The notes beneath the pieces are model-generated. The model made no database searches and had not been told where the DNA came from. It saw nothing but the letters and a program-made list of their open reading frames with translations. A stretch of DNA of 64,000 nucleotides, from the NCBI GenBank assembly GCA_013076295.1, contig RQOL01000531.1, positions 2,852,001-2,916,000 of the forward strand. Direction: 5' to 3'. Positions 25,501-37,228 of this stretch are shown piece after piece (positions within the stretch are counted from its first letter, which is position 1; every line of letters begins with the position of its first letter). The position numbers and the translations under genes were made by a program. The stretch comes from Sanderia malayensis (Eukaryota; Cnidaria; Scyphozoa; Semaeostomeae; Pelagiidae).

Positions 25501-26270
25501 TTGAATTTCCTAAAGTTGGCGTGTATGCGCAGTGCCATATATAGGCTACTACGCAGGAGTGTGCATGACGTAATACTACTGACAGTGTCTGGTGTATCAT
25601 ATAGGGTTAGGGTTAGCGCTAGAGTGTCCTAAGGGTGGGTGTATATGCGCAGTGCCATATATAGGCTACTGCGCAGGAGCATCCATGACGTAAGGCTACA
25701 GATAGTGTCTGGGTGTATCATATAGGGTTAGGGTTAGGGTTAGAGGGCCCTAAAGGTGGGCGTATATGCGCAGTGCCATATATAGGCTACTGCGCAGGAG
25801 TGTGCATCACGTAATACTGCCGACAGTGTCTGGTGTATCATATAGGGTTAGGGTTAGGGTTAGGGCTAGGGCTAGAGTGCCCTAAAGGTGGGTGTATATG
25901 CGCAGTGCCATATATAGGCTACTGCGCAGGAGTATCCATGACGTAATGCTACTGATAGTGTCTGGTGTATCATATAGGGTTAGCGATGGGGCTAGGCCTA
26001 GAGTGCCCTAAAGGTGGGTGTGTATGCGCAGTGCCATATATAGGCTACTGCGCAGGAGTATCCATGACCTAATGCTACTGATAGTGTCTGATGTATCATA
26101 TAGGGTTAGCGATGGGGCTAGGGTTAGAGTGCCCTAAAGGTGGGCGTGTATACGCAGTGCCAAATATGGATTACTGGGCAGGAGTATGAATGATGTGATA
26201 CTACTGACAGTGTCTGGTGTGTCAGTTAGGGTTGGGGTTAGGATTACAATTAGGATTAGGATTAGGGTCT
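25501..26270. repeat. Second tandem satellite array, same family as 680-1420
   Basis: Six or seven units of about 115-131 bp are present. Each has CCTAAAGGTGGG, ATGCGCAGTGCCATATATAG, CTACTGCGCAGGAG, GACAGTGTCTGGTGTATCATA and TAGGGTTAGGGTTAGGG. The TGCGCAGTGCC / GGCTACTGCGCA inverted pair around a TATA core is conserved in nearly every copy, including the copies 24 kb away. The last unit decays into a degenerate TTAGG run. Confidence 0.88.
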
Positions 26271-26769
26271 TGAAAAATGCGCGCGATATCGACGTTTTTC
26301 AGCCCTTATCAAAAGTCCTTTCAACCCTCTCCGTAGTTGGTTGTCGTGAGATCCGAACAATTTTTCCGAAAGGCCACTGGTATCGTTTGCCAACCCTTGG
26401 CCTATGCCGAAACCAAATTAACCCAGTCTCTGTTACGTTGCACACAAATAAGGCAAGCGGAATCGGGAAATTTGAAAATAAAATTTACGAGGTTCCAAGG
26501 TGTCCCCCTTTCCTTTTAATACCCCCTGGAATGGAGTCCCTGGAATCTGGCCCTGAAGAATTAAGCACCTGGAGTCTGACTCTGGGGAAAGGAATTTTTA
26601 TTCCCAAGTATCCTAAAATGTTTATTCCAGATGTATGAAGAGTTCAACGAATGCATAAAATCGCCAAAAAGAGATTGGCCTCTATTAGACAACGAGGATA
26701 TTGACAAAGCTACTAAATATTGATATATGGAAACTAAAGGGATTACTGAAAAACAATAAATTCAGTTTA
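26271..26769. other. No gene recognised between the satellite and the SAMHD1-like gene
   Basis: A 150-codon open frame (26186-26638) overlaps the satellite and shows no domain or compositional sign of coding. This interval probably contains the 3' UTR of the minus-strand SAMHD1-like gene. Confidence 0.4.
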
Positions 26770-28518
26770 TCATTGTAGTATTTGTCTCTTAGCTTTAGGA
26801 TGGTCCTCGTTTTGCATGGAAATCGGATGCATGTCAATGGCAATTTCGTCACAATCGTCATGTTCTTGTGCAATTTTTTCCGTATCAATCGGCACAGGAT
26901 ACATTTTTCTCGTGCAATATGCGTAGAAATACTTGATAATCGTCTCTCTTTTTGCAGCGTTTCGAGCGTAGGCACGAATGTATTGTATTTTCAATGGATT
27001 TTGCGCCTGACCTGGTATAGGAGCGCCAGTTTCTGCTATCTTTTCATAATGTCCACTTGGTGTTGTTTCTGCGTTGTCATTGCAGCTGGAAAAACTTCCT
27101 CTGTTACTGCTGACACTGTTTTGGCGCGATTTCTGATCTGGTGAGTATTGCCACAGAGATGATGTCTTTCGTAATACTATTGGTTTACCATGCTTGTTGA
27201 CATAATGAGGCTTATTAGCAGTCACATCACTACTTACGGTACCATACGAGATTTCTTCCATAACAACTAATACATCATCTTCTTCAATGGGTTCTTCTTC
27301 CTGTCCATCTTCCTTCGTTATTAATTCTTTCACAACTTTTTTACAGAAGGCATGCTGTTCTGATTTTTCTATAAAGTCTGTTGGCGATGTTTGTCCACAA
27401 AAACTATATATCCTTCGCTCCTTAATTCTTTTGATAATTTCCTTTGCTGCATGCAGTCTTGAGTCTTCGCAATGCTCGATTCTTGCTATTATACTGTCTG
27501 TCAATGTAAGTAGAATATCAGCATTGTTTCTTGCTTCGAATATTTGGAAGACGTCCTCTGCTTGCCGCAGAACTTCTGCCAACATCATTGCAATTGCTGT
27601 TGTGGTCTTGTGGATGTATGCCTTGTGCTGTAGGGTCCAGTAGGAAGTGCATAGAAGATCGAATTCGAACTTATCTTTGTGTCTCAGGCTTAATACATAT
27701 TCGTTGTCAACCTGGGAAGGGAACACAACAGTATGTCGTCATAAAAGTAAACAATGGTATGAATACGAGGCTATTACTGGGAATACAAAACGGAAGTAGA
27801 TTTGGTTGTTTACCTTGCGAATACTGCATCCATAAATAAACATCGTGTAATCAAAGTTTGTATTTATGCCAAGGAAATAAGAATCTCTGAGAAGCATATC
27901 AAACGTGCTGCAGTCAATACCAATCCTTTTATTGATGACAACTTCGTAGAGAAATCTGTCTTTCTTTGGGCGGGCAGGAACTTCACCAGTGATTGCATCT
28001 TTCATGAATTCGATATCATCAGCATCAATTTTGAATTTCTCGAACACTCTTCTGATATTTGGATTTTTGATGATTTTTTCAAATATCTGAATCGTCGTTG
28101 TATTTTCGTGCCAATTTTCCTCCTTCAACTTCTCAAGATACGAATGTTTATAAACAGAGGATAGTGGACCTTGCCCCAAATCTTGACACAAAGCAGCGAT
28201 CTGCACCAACATGACATTGTGCTTCGTAATTCGATGGTCTTCATCTCGTTCCTTGAGTGAGTTCAACATTTTGTCACAGAGATGTGCAGTGCCCAAAGCA
28301 TGGTCAAAACGGGTATGCGTTGCACCAGGATAAACCAAATACGTCGCACCAAGTTGTTTGATTTCTCTCAGTCGTTGCACTTCCACTGTGTCCATAACTT
28401 TAACAACAGGTTGAGGAAAATACATGAGTCCATGGACAGGATCTCTGATTATTTTCCCTCCAACCTCAGCATTGTTTATGTTGCCTTTTTTCGGAGTTAT
28501 CGAAGCAGCCGTCGCCAT
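26770..28518 (-). CDS. SAMHD1-like HD-domain protein, paralogue A (one metal-ligand His replaced by Gln)
   Basis: Homologue of SAMHD1, a dNTP triphosphohydrolase that hydrolyses dNTPs to deoxynucleosides and triphosphate. Two minus-strand exons: 27814-28518 (ATG at 28518) and 26770-27711, 548 aa, junction phase 0 inside SIRK|VDNEY. There is no N-terminal SAM domain; the protein starts near the HD domain. Conserved blocks include RDPVHG, QRLREIKQLG, HTRFDHALG (Arg70, His73), LRDSYFLGI (fourth metal ligand Asp) and WTLQHKAYIHKT. The HD pair itself reads CQDLGQGP (112-113), so the His equivalent to human SAMHD1 H206 is Gln, and H210 is also Gln. Catalysis is therefore doubtful unless another residue supplies the ligand. 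A long polar insert precedes the C terminus. The likely paralogue at 29843 is transcribed divergently and has the same single intron position. Confidence 0.88.
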
Positions 28519-28767
28519 ACTCAAGGGTCACAACGAAATGACAACAGAGTTAGTTTCGTTTCGTTTCGTTTGCAACACTGTTGAGTGTGGTTAAATGAGC
28601 ATTCAGACACAACAGATGTTGATATAGTTAGTATTGTTGTCATGTGATTCCTTACGATCTGCCTCAACATGATAATACAATTGAACGAAACACGATCTGT
28701 TGAAATATGGATTGGGAGTGGTCTTGTCATTTCTTGGAATACCACTCTATGGCTTATATAACAAAGG

Positions 28768-29219
28768 TACCGTAAATCCTCGAATAAGCCCCCGGGGGCT
28801 TATTTGCAAAAATGAATTTTTGGGTGGGGGCTTATTCGAGGGGGGCGCTTATTTCAAAGTTTTGCTTTTTCCTCAAAGGTTGACAGAAAAAAGACAACAT
28901 AATTTTCTCAATCAGCTAAACTTTTTTCACAAAGTGCTGTGTGAAGATCTAACAAAAATTATAATTTGTTTATCATCACGAAAATCGCGTTTCTTTTTGC
29001 TTTTTTGTCTCGAGTCAAAGGAAGTGATACTGTATAGCATTGTCCTGTGGGGGCTTTCTCGAAATAAGATATTATTCTGCACTTATGCTTCCCTCGAATA
29101 AGACCCCATGGGGGCTTATTCGAGGGGGGGGGCTTATTTGCAAAAATGATTTTTTAGGTGGGGGCTTAATCGAGGGGGGGCTTATTCGAACGTGGGGGCT
29201 TATTCGAGGATTTACGGTA
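28768..29219. mobile_element. 452-bp TA-flanked non-autonomous DNA transposon between the SAMHD1-like genes
   Basis: Perfect terminal inverted repeats of 25 bp begin TACCGTAAATCCTCGAATAA and end TTATTCGAGGATTTACGGTA, including a TA dinucleotide at each end (TA target duplication). Further internal copies of GGGGCTTATTCGAGG occur near both ends. There is no transposase ORF. TA duplication and short repeats suggest a Tc1/mariner-like or related superfamily, but the superfamily assignment is inference. Confidence 0.8.
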
Positions 29220-29842
29220 ATAGTGATTCAAGTCAATTTATCTAAATGCAGACAATTTACTGACGACAATACAGAATTTGAAAATACGACGTTTTGAATC
29301 TTCAAATGAAGTTTAATTTGATATTAAATTTAATATTTTTGTTGTTTCATTTTCCACAATATCGATCATTCATTGGACAATGGAAATGAAAATAAAAATC
29401 GTAAGTACTCAGGGGAGTCCCATTTGCTTAAAGATTTTATAATCGAACTTTGCACCTTGGGCTCTCAGAACAAGCCCCAGCATGCGAATGAACTAGGTCC
29501 ATTTGCGAGATGGATGACTATGAGTAAAATATGGAATGCGGAATGGAATGATTGTATGAAAACATAGTGGCACAGTGTTTGCTAATTCAGCAGGTAGTTT
29601 CTTTCACATGGTAATTTGATCTTACATTCCATGTTTTACAGACATTGCTACTTTCGTAATAGGTTTCCGAGAACTGAGCAAAGTAACACTACATAGGGCA
29701 ATTCCCTGCGAAGTTTCGATTTGTTATTTTGCTTTCCCCTGACTCACAGCTGCTTTTGGCAATATTAGGTATATTACGTATGACGTTATGACTGAATATC
29801 TATTCTGAATCACTGCAGTCTGAGGCAAATAATGGTTTCAAA
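29220..29842. other. Upstream region of the plus-strand SAMHD1-like gene
   Basis: AT-rich sequence without a recognised gene; presumed promoter and 5' UTR. A 64-codon frame (29373-29567) has no family resemblance. Confidence 0.4.
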
Positions 29843-31598
29843 ATGGCGATGGCTGGTTCGGTTACTCCGATGAAAAACAATGCTATCTATAATGATGTAG
29901 ATGGAAAAATTATTCACGACCCAATTCATGGATCAATGTTTTTTCATGGAGCAATCATTTCAATTATTGACACGCCAGAATTCCAAAGATTAAGAAATAT
30001 CAAGCAACTTGGTGGATCGTATTTGGTTTTTCCTGGTGCAGTACATACAAGATTCGATCACTCACTCGGGACTGCTCATTTGTGTGGTGTTCTGCTGAGG
30101 GCTTTCAAAGGCCGTAGCCAAGGTCACATAATCGAAGACAAGGATATCTTGTTGGTGCAAATTGCAGGATTGTGCCATGATTTGGGACAGGGGCCTTTTT
30201 CCAGAGTTTATAAACATCAGTATCTTCGCGCATTGAAACAAGAAAATTATTGGAAACAAAGTACGTTTGCTGTCAAAATATTTGAACTGATTATCAAGTA
30301 TGATAAAGTGAAGAACATTTTTGATAAATATCGCATCACCGATGAAGACACGCAGTTTATTAAATATGCAATCAAAGGGGAAGTACCAAATAAACCAAAG
30401 AAGGATAGATTTCTTTACGAAATTGTAAAGAACAAAAGAAATGGAGTTGATTGTAATATGTTTGATACAATTTTGCGCGATTGCTTCTTTGTTGGCATCA
30501 AAAGCAGCTTCGATTATTCAAGATACATCCTCAATGCCAGCATTAATAAGGTAATGTGTTGTTAATCACTTTGATTCTACGTGTTGCGCAACCATTCCTA
30601 ATGCAGCATTTTAAGTGAACTCCAATAAATATGGATATTTTTCTTTGTGTTTTGTATAGGTTGGAAGTGAGTATAGAATCTGTGTGAGAGATAAAGAAAG
30701 ATTTGAGCTTCGAGAGTTATTTCACACTCTTTGGACATTGCAACACCGTGTTTACAAACACAAGACAACAGTGGCAATTGAAAGGATGTTGGCTGAAGCA
30801 TTTCATTCTGCTGAAGATGTATTCGATTTGTACGGGGCTTGCAAAGATCCAAAGAAACTATTAACCCTATCAGATGACATTCTAACCAGAATCATGTTTA
30901 GTGAAGACCAGAGGTTGGCGAAGGCACAGCAAATTCTAAGAAGGATCCAACAAAGAGATCTACTTCATTTCTGCGGACAAACAACGCCAAAAGGATTCAT
31001 TGAAACTGAGAGAAAGGCGAAGGTTTGTGAGGATATCAAGCTGGATTTAATAACGAGGAATGACCAATCAGGGATCAGAGATAAAAGTGAAACAAATTTT
31101 CAAGTTGATCAAAATGATATAGTAGTAGACATTGTGGAAATTAATTTTGGCATTGGTTACGGAGATCCGATGGAGAAAGTTGATTTTGTTAACAAATACA
31201 AAAAGCCAATCACTTTTAAAAACCAAGTAAATCCTGAAGAACAGTCTCACCCGATTAAAAGGCCCTACGAAAACTCAAATAGAAAGATGGAGACAGCGGA
31301 AGGATATTCTGATTTGAATCATTCTGACGTTCATCAAACGTCACAGACCACTGGTACCCAGACTGCCCGACCTACGAAGAATCAATACATACGTGTATAC
31401 GCACGTGATGAGAAGAAGAAAGATGCTATCATTTCAAGATTCTACTCTTGGTGTAATGAAAATGACTATGAAGTATCCATAGATCTTGAAAAGATTCCAG
31501 TTGAACATGAAGAAGACACCCCACCTTCGCATCCACTTCAACATGATTTATCACATCCCAGTTCGAGCAGTGCAAGAAGACGGCTTTTCACCGATTAA
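29843..31598 (+). CDS. SAMHD1-like HD-domain protein, paralogue B (HD pair intact)
   Basis: Exons 29843-30550 and 30660-31598, 548 aa, with the same intron position and phase as paralogue A (SINK|VGSEY). The N termini are alignable (MAMAGSVTP versus MATAASITP), which supports both start codons. Metal ligands are present: HTRFDHSLG (Arg70, His73), CHDLGQGP (His112-Asp113) and LRDCFFVG. As in paralogue A, the His of DLGHGP is Gln, and there is no SAM domain. In the segment equivalent to the human catalytic-site WTHEQ this protein reads YWKQS and lacks a His, whereas paralogue A reads NWHEN with a His one position off. The regions that build the vertebrate allosteric nucleotide sites were not compared residue by residue. 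The protein is probably a dNTPase-family member; activity is uncertain. Confidence 0.9.
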
Positions 31599-34500
31599 AT
31601 TGATTCATTGCGAAGAATTCATTGACTTTTTCATCGATGTTAAATTGTCCCTTTAATGTTTACTCTTTGGGCGAAATATCTTCTCGAGAAATCTCTTATT
31701 TTATTGGGAAGATTTTCGAATTTTACTATTATACTGATTTTGTACAACATGGAATATGATTCAGTTGCAAATGAGGAAATGTAATGATAAAAATAAGGTT
31801 TAAGAGATATATTTTGATTATTCAAGCAGTACATATATCTTTCTTTTAAATTAAAATTTCCATTAAAAACAATCTCTATGACGTGTGAGAAGAGAATGGA
31901 ATTCCAAATGAAATATTGAATAAAAATAATATCGTTCTCACCAGCATGAAATGAAAATCTTTTCAAAATTTCAAACTTAGTAAGTCGCTTTTCTTCGAAC
32001 TTACCAGGGATCCTAAGCTTCTCCATTGATGGAGTTCATCTGCTTGCTTTCAACAAAGCAACCTCCTTATGAAAACTACAACTTCAAAGGAAATGCATAC
32101 ATGCACGTAGATTCTATAGCCGGCAGTGATGTGAAATGAATATAACATAATCAACTTTATTCACGTTTAGTTTTGAGACATTACCATCCATGTATGCCCG
32201 AATTTCAGCATGCACATCAAATGAAGCCAGCAAGCTTCACATAGGTGTTGCTTTCTTTAGAAAATTCTCATTGTCTGGCTAAATTTGTTCCATTGATCCA
32301 ATAGTGTTTTTCATTGGCATGGAAAGCCGCATGTGATTCTACGTATAACAATAAGCTATTGTTTTATTCTAGCCAAATCTGCTCCTGTTCAACCATGCAC
32401 GCAAGTTGATCAAGAACAAAACCCAACTTTACAGACAATCAAACTCAGAACACATATTAGCCGGAGCGTTCATACCCAACAGCCTCAAGATATTCTTACT
32501 GCCCATCATTATAGAATAGCTTAAAGTCATCAACATCATCATTTAAATTATCGGTAAGTACATATTTATCATTACACACGCGAGGTTTTGTATTACAAGG
32601 TGTTATTCACTTAAAGACGATAATTTGCGCTTTGCTTTTCCGATTCTCAAACAAGCTGGCACGAGTCATTTCCAGTAGAAAATCTTGCTTTTTAGTCGAT
32701 TACATTCCTCATTAATCTAGGCCTTACATCAAACTTGGTACACAAATCAAGCGGTTCTAAAACGCCTTTCAGCTTCAATTAATCGTACATGTATGTTTCG
32801 AATAATAGCGAAACGTTCTCATTGAATAATTCTACCGTACGAGTTAGGCCTTTGTCGCTGACATATTAGTTTCAACATGCCAACATAGCTCTTTATAAAT
32901 TTTTTATCCCATAAATTACATCAGCCTACTTAAAGTTTAGTTATTTGAATTAATGAAATCGTTTTTTTAACAACACGAGGTTTGGTAAACTTCCCAGAGC
33001 TGCTCGTGTCTGACGAACAAATTTATGCGGCAGACAAATTTGTCCATAAAACAACGGTTTATTTGCCATAAGGCAATAATCTGAAGTAAGTAGAATGATT
33101 ACATTATGGGCCAGTTTCTTAGCTTCAGCAATTGAATTAAAATTTGTTTATGACGAAATGCTCGTACGCTTTGTTTGAGCGCAACTTTGATGGGTAAAAA
33201 AGTTTATACGAACTTCTAACGTCGCAAAACATGCGCAAGTTTTTTGCCAGGAATATATTACTTTTGACGCTGGCTTATGCAATAAAAATTCCATCTTAAA
33301 AACATGCAATTATTTATGTTGTTTACTTTCGTCACTATAAAAGAAATCATTTCAACTTGCACACACCTTTCTGCATGGGCAGTTTATTTAATTGAGGCTA
33401 TAGATAATTATTCTTGCAACAATGCGAATCCTCTCTAAATATTACCACTTTAATGCGTTATTATCTGCATGAAGATGCCATGATGATAACAACTGTATAT
33501 ACCACCTTAAAGCTACATGAAATCAATTGCAGTTTTCGGTTGATTTCACCTCATGCGAAGCGATGGTAAGTCATGAGGTGAAATCATGAGACACCATCTG
33601 TAACCCTCTGTCTCGTTTTTTCATTAAACCACTCGAAAGAAACGTTCTTAAGATATTGCTAACAGTGATTAAATGCAATGTCTCCTTTTAAATTCATATT
33701 ACAAAAGTATATTGAGACATCTATTGCTTGTGCTTGATATGGAAGTCTGTTGTGTAATTTTGCATTTCAACATTTTTCTGACGTAACATATTGCCAGTGA
33801 CCAACATATCTTTCAGTTTAGTCACCAATGACTGCTTGTGGGTTGTATTTTTGATATATCCTCAACTTGCTGTTGTGCTGGGCATTATTAATGAGTGTGC
33901 AACGACTCATTCATTAATGAGTGTGCCATTGCCTGTTTTACTGCATGAAGCAAGCACCAACAACAGGATGCACATTTAGTTAGCGATACTTCTCGTCGAC
34001 ATTGCTTCCTTGTGAATAATACAGATCATTATGAGACGAAGGTCACATCCGATTTTATTAGAACGTAGAAAAATGGCTTGGGATGCCGAGCTTCCAAGCT
34101 ATTAAGCATTACTAATTCTTATACATGACTATATTCATACGTCAGACTACCCAATACAACATATGCAATCGCCGACAATGTTTTAATCAAAGCTTCAAAG
34201 ACATGTATTCATCGGGTATTGATATGATGTTGTCATCTTCCTGACAATTAGCTCCCTATTTTGTTATTATGTTATTTTTTGATTTACGTTGATTCCAGTT
34301 TGTTTGTTTGTTGGTCTTCAATCACCGACATCTTGCTAACAAAGCGATTGATTACATGTTATGCATGTACGACGAGAAAGGATCATTGTGCGAATTTATA
34401 TAATTGGCAATTACATAGTTTGTGGCATATCCCGCCCTTAGATTAATCAAATTGGGAACAAATGACAAAACGCTGTTTTATTGATGAAAACAACATCTGG

Positions 34501-36865
34501 AGATCTATTTGAATGATTTTGAAAGTATCTGCGCATTATTCTTTCCCTCCCTCCCTCCTCAAATATCCTCATCTACGTCCATCACATTTCATGATAGTCT
34601 GACAATAGACTATCGTTTGCAGTTTGGTAACGAGGACTAGTTTTCATCGGGAAAGCGAATATTAGCGAGGGAAGCTTTAGAGGAATGCATGGATAGTATA
34701 TGCTTTGTGTTGTGTTTGTATTGTGTTTACTTGGTTTGAGGTTCGTCACACAAGTTCAGCATTCATTTTAATCAACGGTTTTGTTATGTTCTTGGATAAT
34801 TAACTTTTGTTGTCTTTTCATGAGTCGCATATCAAGATCCTTGTGTGGTAATTGAATTTGCTTAGTTAGGTTAACGCTATATATGATTAATATAAGAAGG
34901 AATGAAATTAAATAAATCTTCAATGGAAGCACAACTGTTGTGGCTGTCTATTTGGTAAAACATGGTCTGATCAATAATGGCTTTATTATTTCTGTTGTGG
35001 TTCAAGAATCTGTACACTTCTTGTCTGGCGGCCTAGCTATAGTGCATATGTCATGGTCAATGCTCTTGAAGCAGATGCATCACGACTTTTAGCAAAAAAG
35101 CAATTGCAGATTCATGTGGAAGCAACTGATGTGGAAATATGTTATCTGTGTCTACTATTCAGCTGTTAGGTACAAACGTTCAAATATTTACAGAGATCTT
35201 GGAAAGATATGATACCATGAAAAAGCGATTCCTTACAATTGAAATATGTTGATCGCGGAGTAATGATGCACTGGTATTGTGTGGTAAAAGAATGAGTTGA
35301 AAGTTGAAAATTGGAATGCATTAAAGTATGAAAAGGATGAAAGATAAGATGATACTTTCTGCGTCAACTTGAAGTTATCTCATGCCAAGATTTTTGAAAA
35401 TTTTTAGATTTCATTTCATCCGCTTTGCTGATACCAGACAATCAGATTTACGAACCAGCTACTAAGACAAAATTCCATTGAATCGGTTGGTGTTTATGTA
35501 GTCTCATATCTTAATAGGATATTTGTCTAATTAAATCTGAGTCTAACGGTTTGGTCAAAGAATGAATGCGCATCTGACATACACACACTCAGTTTCACTG
35601 TTTTATTATTTAGTGAGGGAAGGTTGGAATGCTTGAGATTGTAAATCTTCTGTGTTTTGGTTCAAATGAGATTATTAGCCTTAGCAGCAATACTAGGGTG
35701 GATGAATGATACACATTGCGGAATCAAGCATCGTGTTAAAGACCGTCACGATGATGAAACAATATTAGTAATAGATGTTGATGAAATGGCATATCAACAG
35801 AAAATAAAAATATGGTAAGAATTAAAGATAATGAAAGAAGAAGAATAGAAAGAAGAAGAATAGAAAGAAGATCAAGATGAAGAATGTACGAAGTATGAAA
35901 GAGATCAAGAAGGAACACAGGTCGACATTAACGTCACTACTTAGTAGATCTGCCAGCATGAGAGAAAAGAGATATATCAAATGAAAATCAATTGATAATT
36001 TATAATCACATTGTTTTGCATAATTATACATAATTATGTTTGTGTAATAATATATGCATGATATGATGTAAATATATTCACGTGTCATATTGGAATTGAT
36101 TCGACCATAAAAACCGTCAGTTGAAACAACCTTCGAGAAATGAAGAATAGTTGCAATGTTTGGACGAGGAAACAGTAGAAAACTTCATTAACCACTAATG
36201 ATCTAATAGATAAGAAGTTATTCGATGTAACAACCTTTGAAAAGATCTTTCTTCTCCTCACTTTTTATCTCCATCATCTTTATAAACACAGAAGTGAGTT
36301 CAATTGTTCGATTCTCCACTTTCCCAGAGATTTTAAGGTGTTATTCCAACACGCCTCTTCATGCGATTGCTATGTAATTATTGTTTAAAATAGTTTAAGT
36401 TCAAATCTTAAATTTCGTCTCCTGATTTCGGCCAATACTACTTCGAGATGCTACGCTCTTTAGGTGTCAAGTTCCATCATGGAGTGCCCAGCTCCATATT
36501 TGTACGATTCGGGATGGGTTTAAAAGGCCAAATAGTGAACGAAATTCTTATATTTTTGCGTCGATTGCATATTACACAAATCAAGAATAAGTGGGTTTGT
36601 GGCTTCACCGAATTACCGCAAAAGAATATTAAGCTGATCGAAGTTTTCCGCCTTTTTATACTTCAATAATTTTTTAATTTTCTTCAACACAAAAATAACT
36701 TTCAGTAAATTTATGTTTTGTCCCGTTCCGTCTTTCCACTGCAGTGTTATTATTTTAGTGGATTCTTCTTTGTAACAGGTTTTGAAGTAGTAGAAAATTT
36801 GTGTGATCAATGTTAGAGTGAATTTCTTCATGAATTTGTTACAGGAACTCTTTCCGCTGGCGAAG
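31599..36865. other. 5.3-kb gene-poor region
   Basis: Open frames are short, AT-rich and without family resemblance. A 15-bp perfect inverted repeat with a 16-nt spacer (33541-33555 and 33572-33586, TGATTTCACCTCATG) is the only structured element noticed. The last stretch may carry the 5' UTR of the cystine-knot gene; a possible acceptor GTTACAG lies at about 36839-36845. Confidence 0.45.
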
Positions 36866-37228
36866 ATGAGAAAATCTCCCGAAAGAAGCTTCCTATTCGT
36901 CGCCTTCATATCACTATGGATACTGTTACTGCTAAGCGACCAAGTTGAATGCATGAAGCAGAAGAAATGTCACAAGAAACGATACGTAATGGAGATTAGT
37001 CCACCTGGTATTGACGATCCAAACTGCAGAAAGAGAATCAAGGTTGTAAAATGTGAAGGCTATTGTTTATCATACAGTAAGCCAGTTTATTCCACGCATG
37101 GAGTTTACTTTCAAAAATACTGCAAGTGTTGCACGCCGGCTGCTGTGAGAGAAAGAAAGATCACTTTCCCTTGTGGCAGCGTTGTGCCAATTTTGCATTT
37201 CAAACGATGCGAATGCAAGCCATGTTGA
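36866..37228 (+). CDS. Small secreted cystine-knot (CTCK-type) protein, norrin/mucin-CK-like
   Basis: A 120-aa protein in one coding exon. The ATG at 36866 starts MRKSPERS followed by a strongly hydrophobic stretch (about residues 9-26) ending near DQVEC, a signal peptide. Mature Cys spacing is KKC, PNC, VKCEGYC, YCKCC, FPC, RCECKPC. The CxGxC core, the CxCC motif and the terminal CxCxxC form the C-terminal cystine-knot signature. CEGYC and CKCCTP are closest in my memory to norrin (CEGHC, CHCCRP) and to von Willebrand/mucin CK domains; bursicon-type hormones are a further alternative. It is likely an extracellular ligand or dimeric hormone-like factor. In-frame codons upstream of 36866 would precede the signal peptide and were not used. 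The receptor is unknown. Confidence 0.75.
   Translation: MRKSPERSFLFVAFISLWILLLLSDQVECMKQKKCHKKRYVMEISPPGIDDPNCRKRIKVVKCEGYCLSYSKPVYSTHGVYFQKYCKCCTPAAVRERKITFPCGSVVPILHFKRCECKPC

Noticed and set aside
25720..26270. TTAGGG runs as a telomere or chromosome end
   Set aside because: The motif occurs only in runs of two to four copies inside a 115-131-bp interspersed unit, with coding genes on both sides.
26186..26638. 150-codon ORF
   Set aside because: Its first part is satellite sequence and the remainder has no domain, signal or conserved block.
31640..32026. 128-codon minus-strand ORF downstream of SAMHD1-like paralogue B
   Set aside because: AT-rich composition, no recognisable domain, no supporting splice context; compatible with chance.
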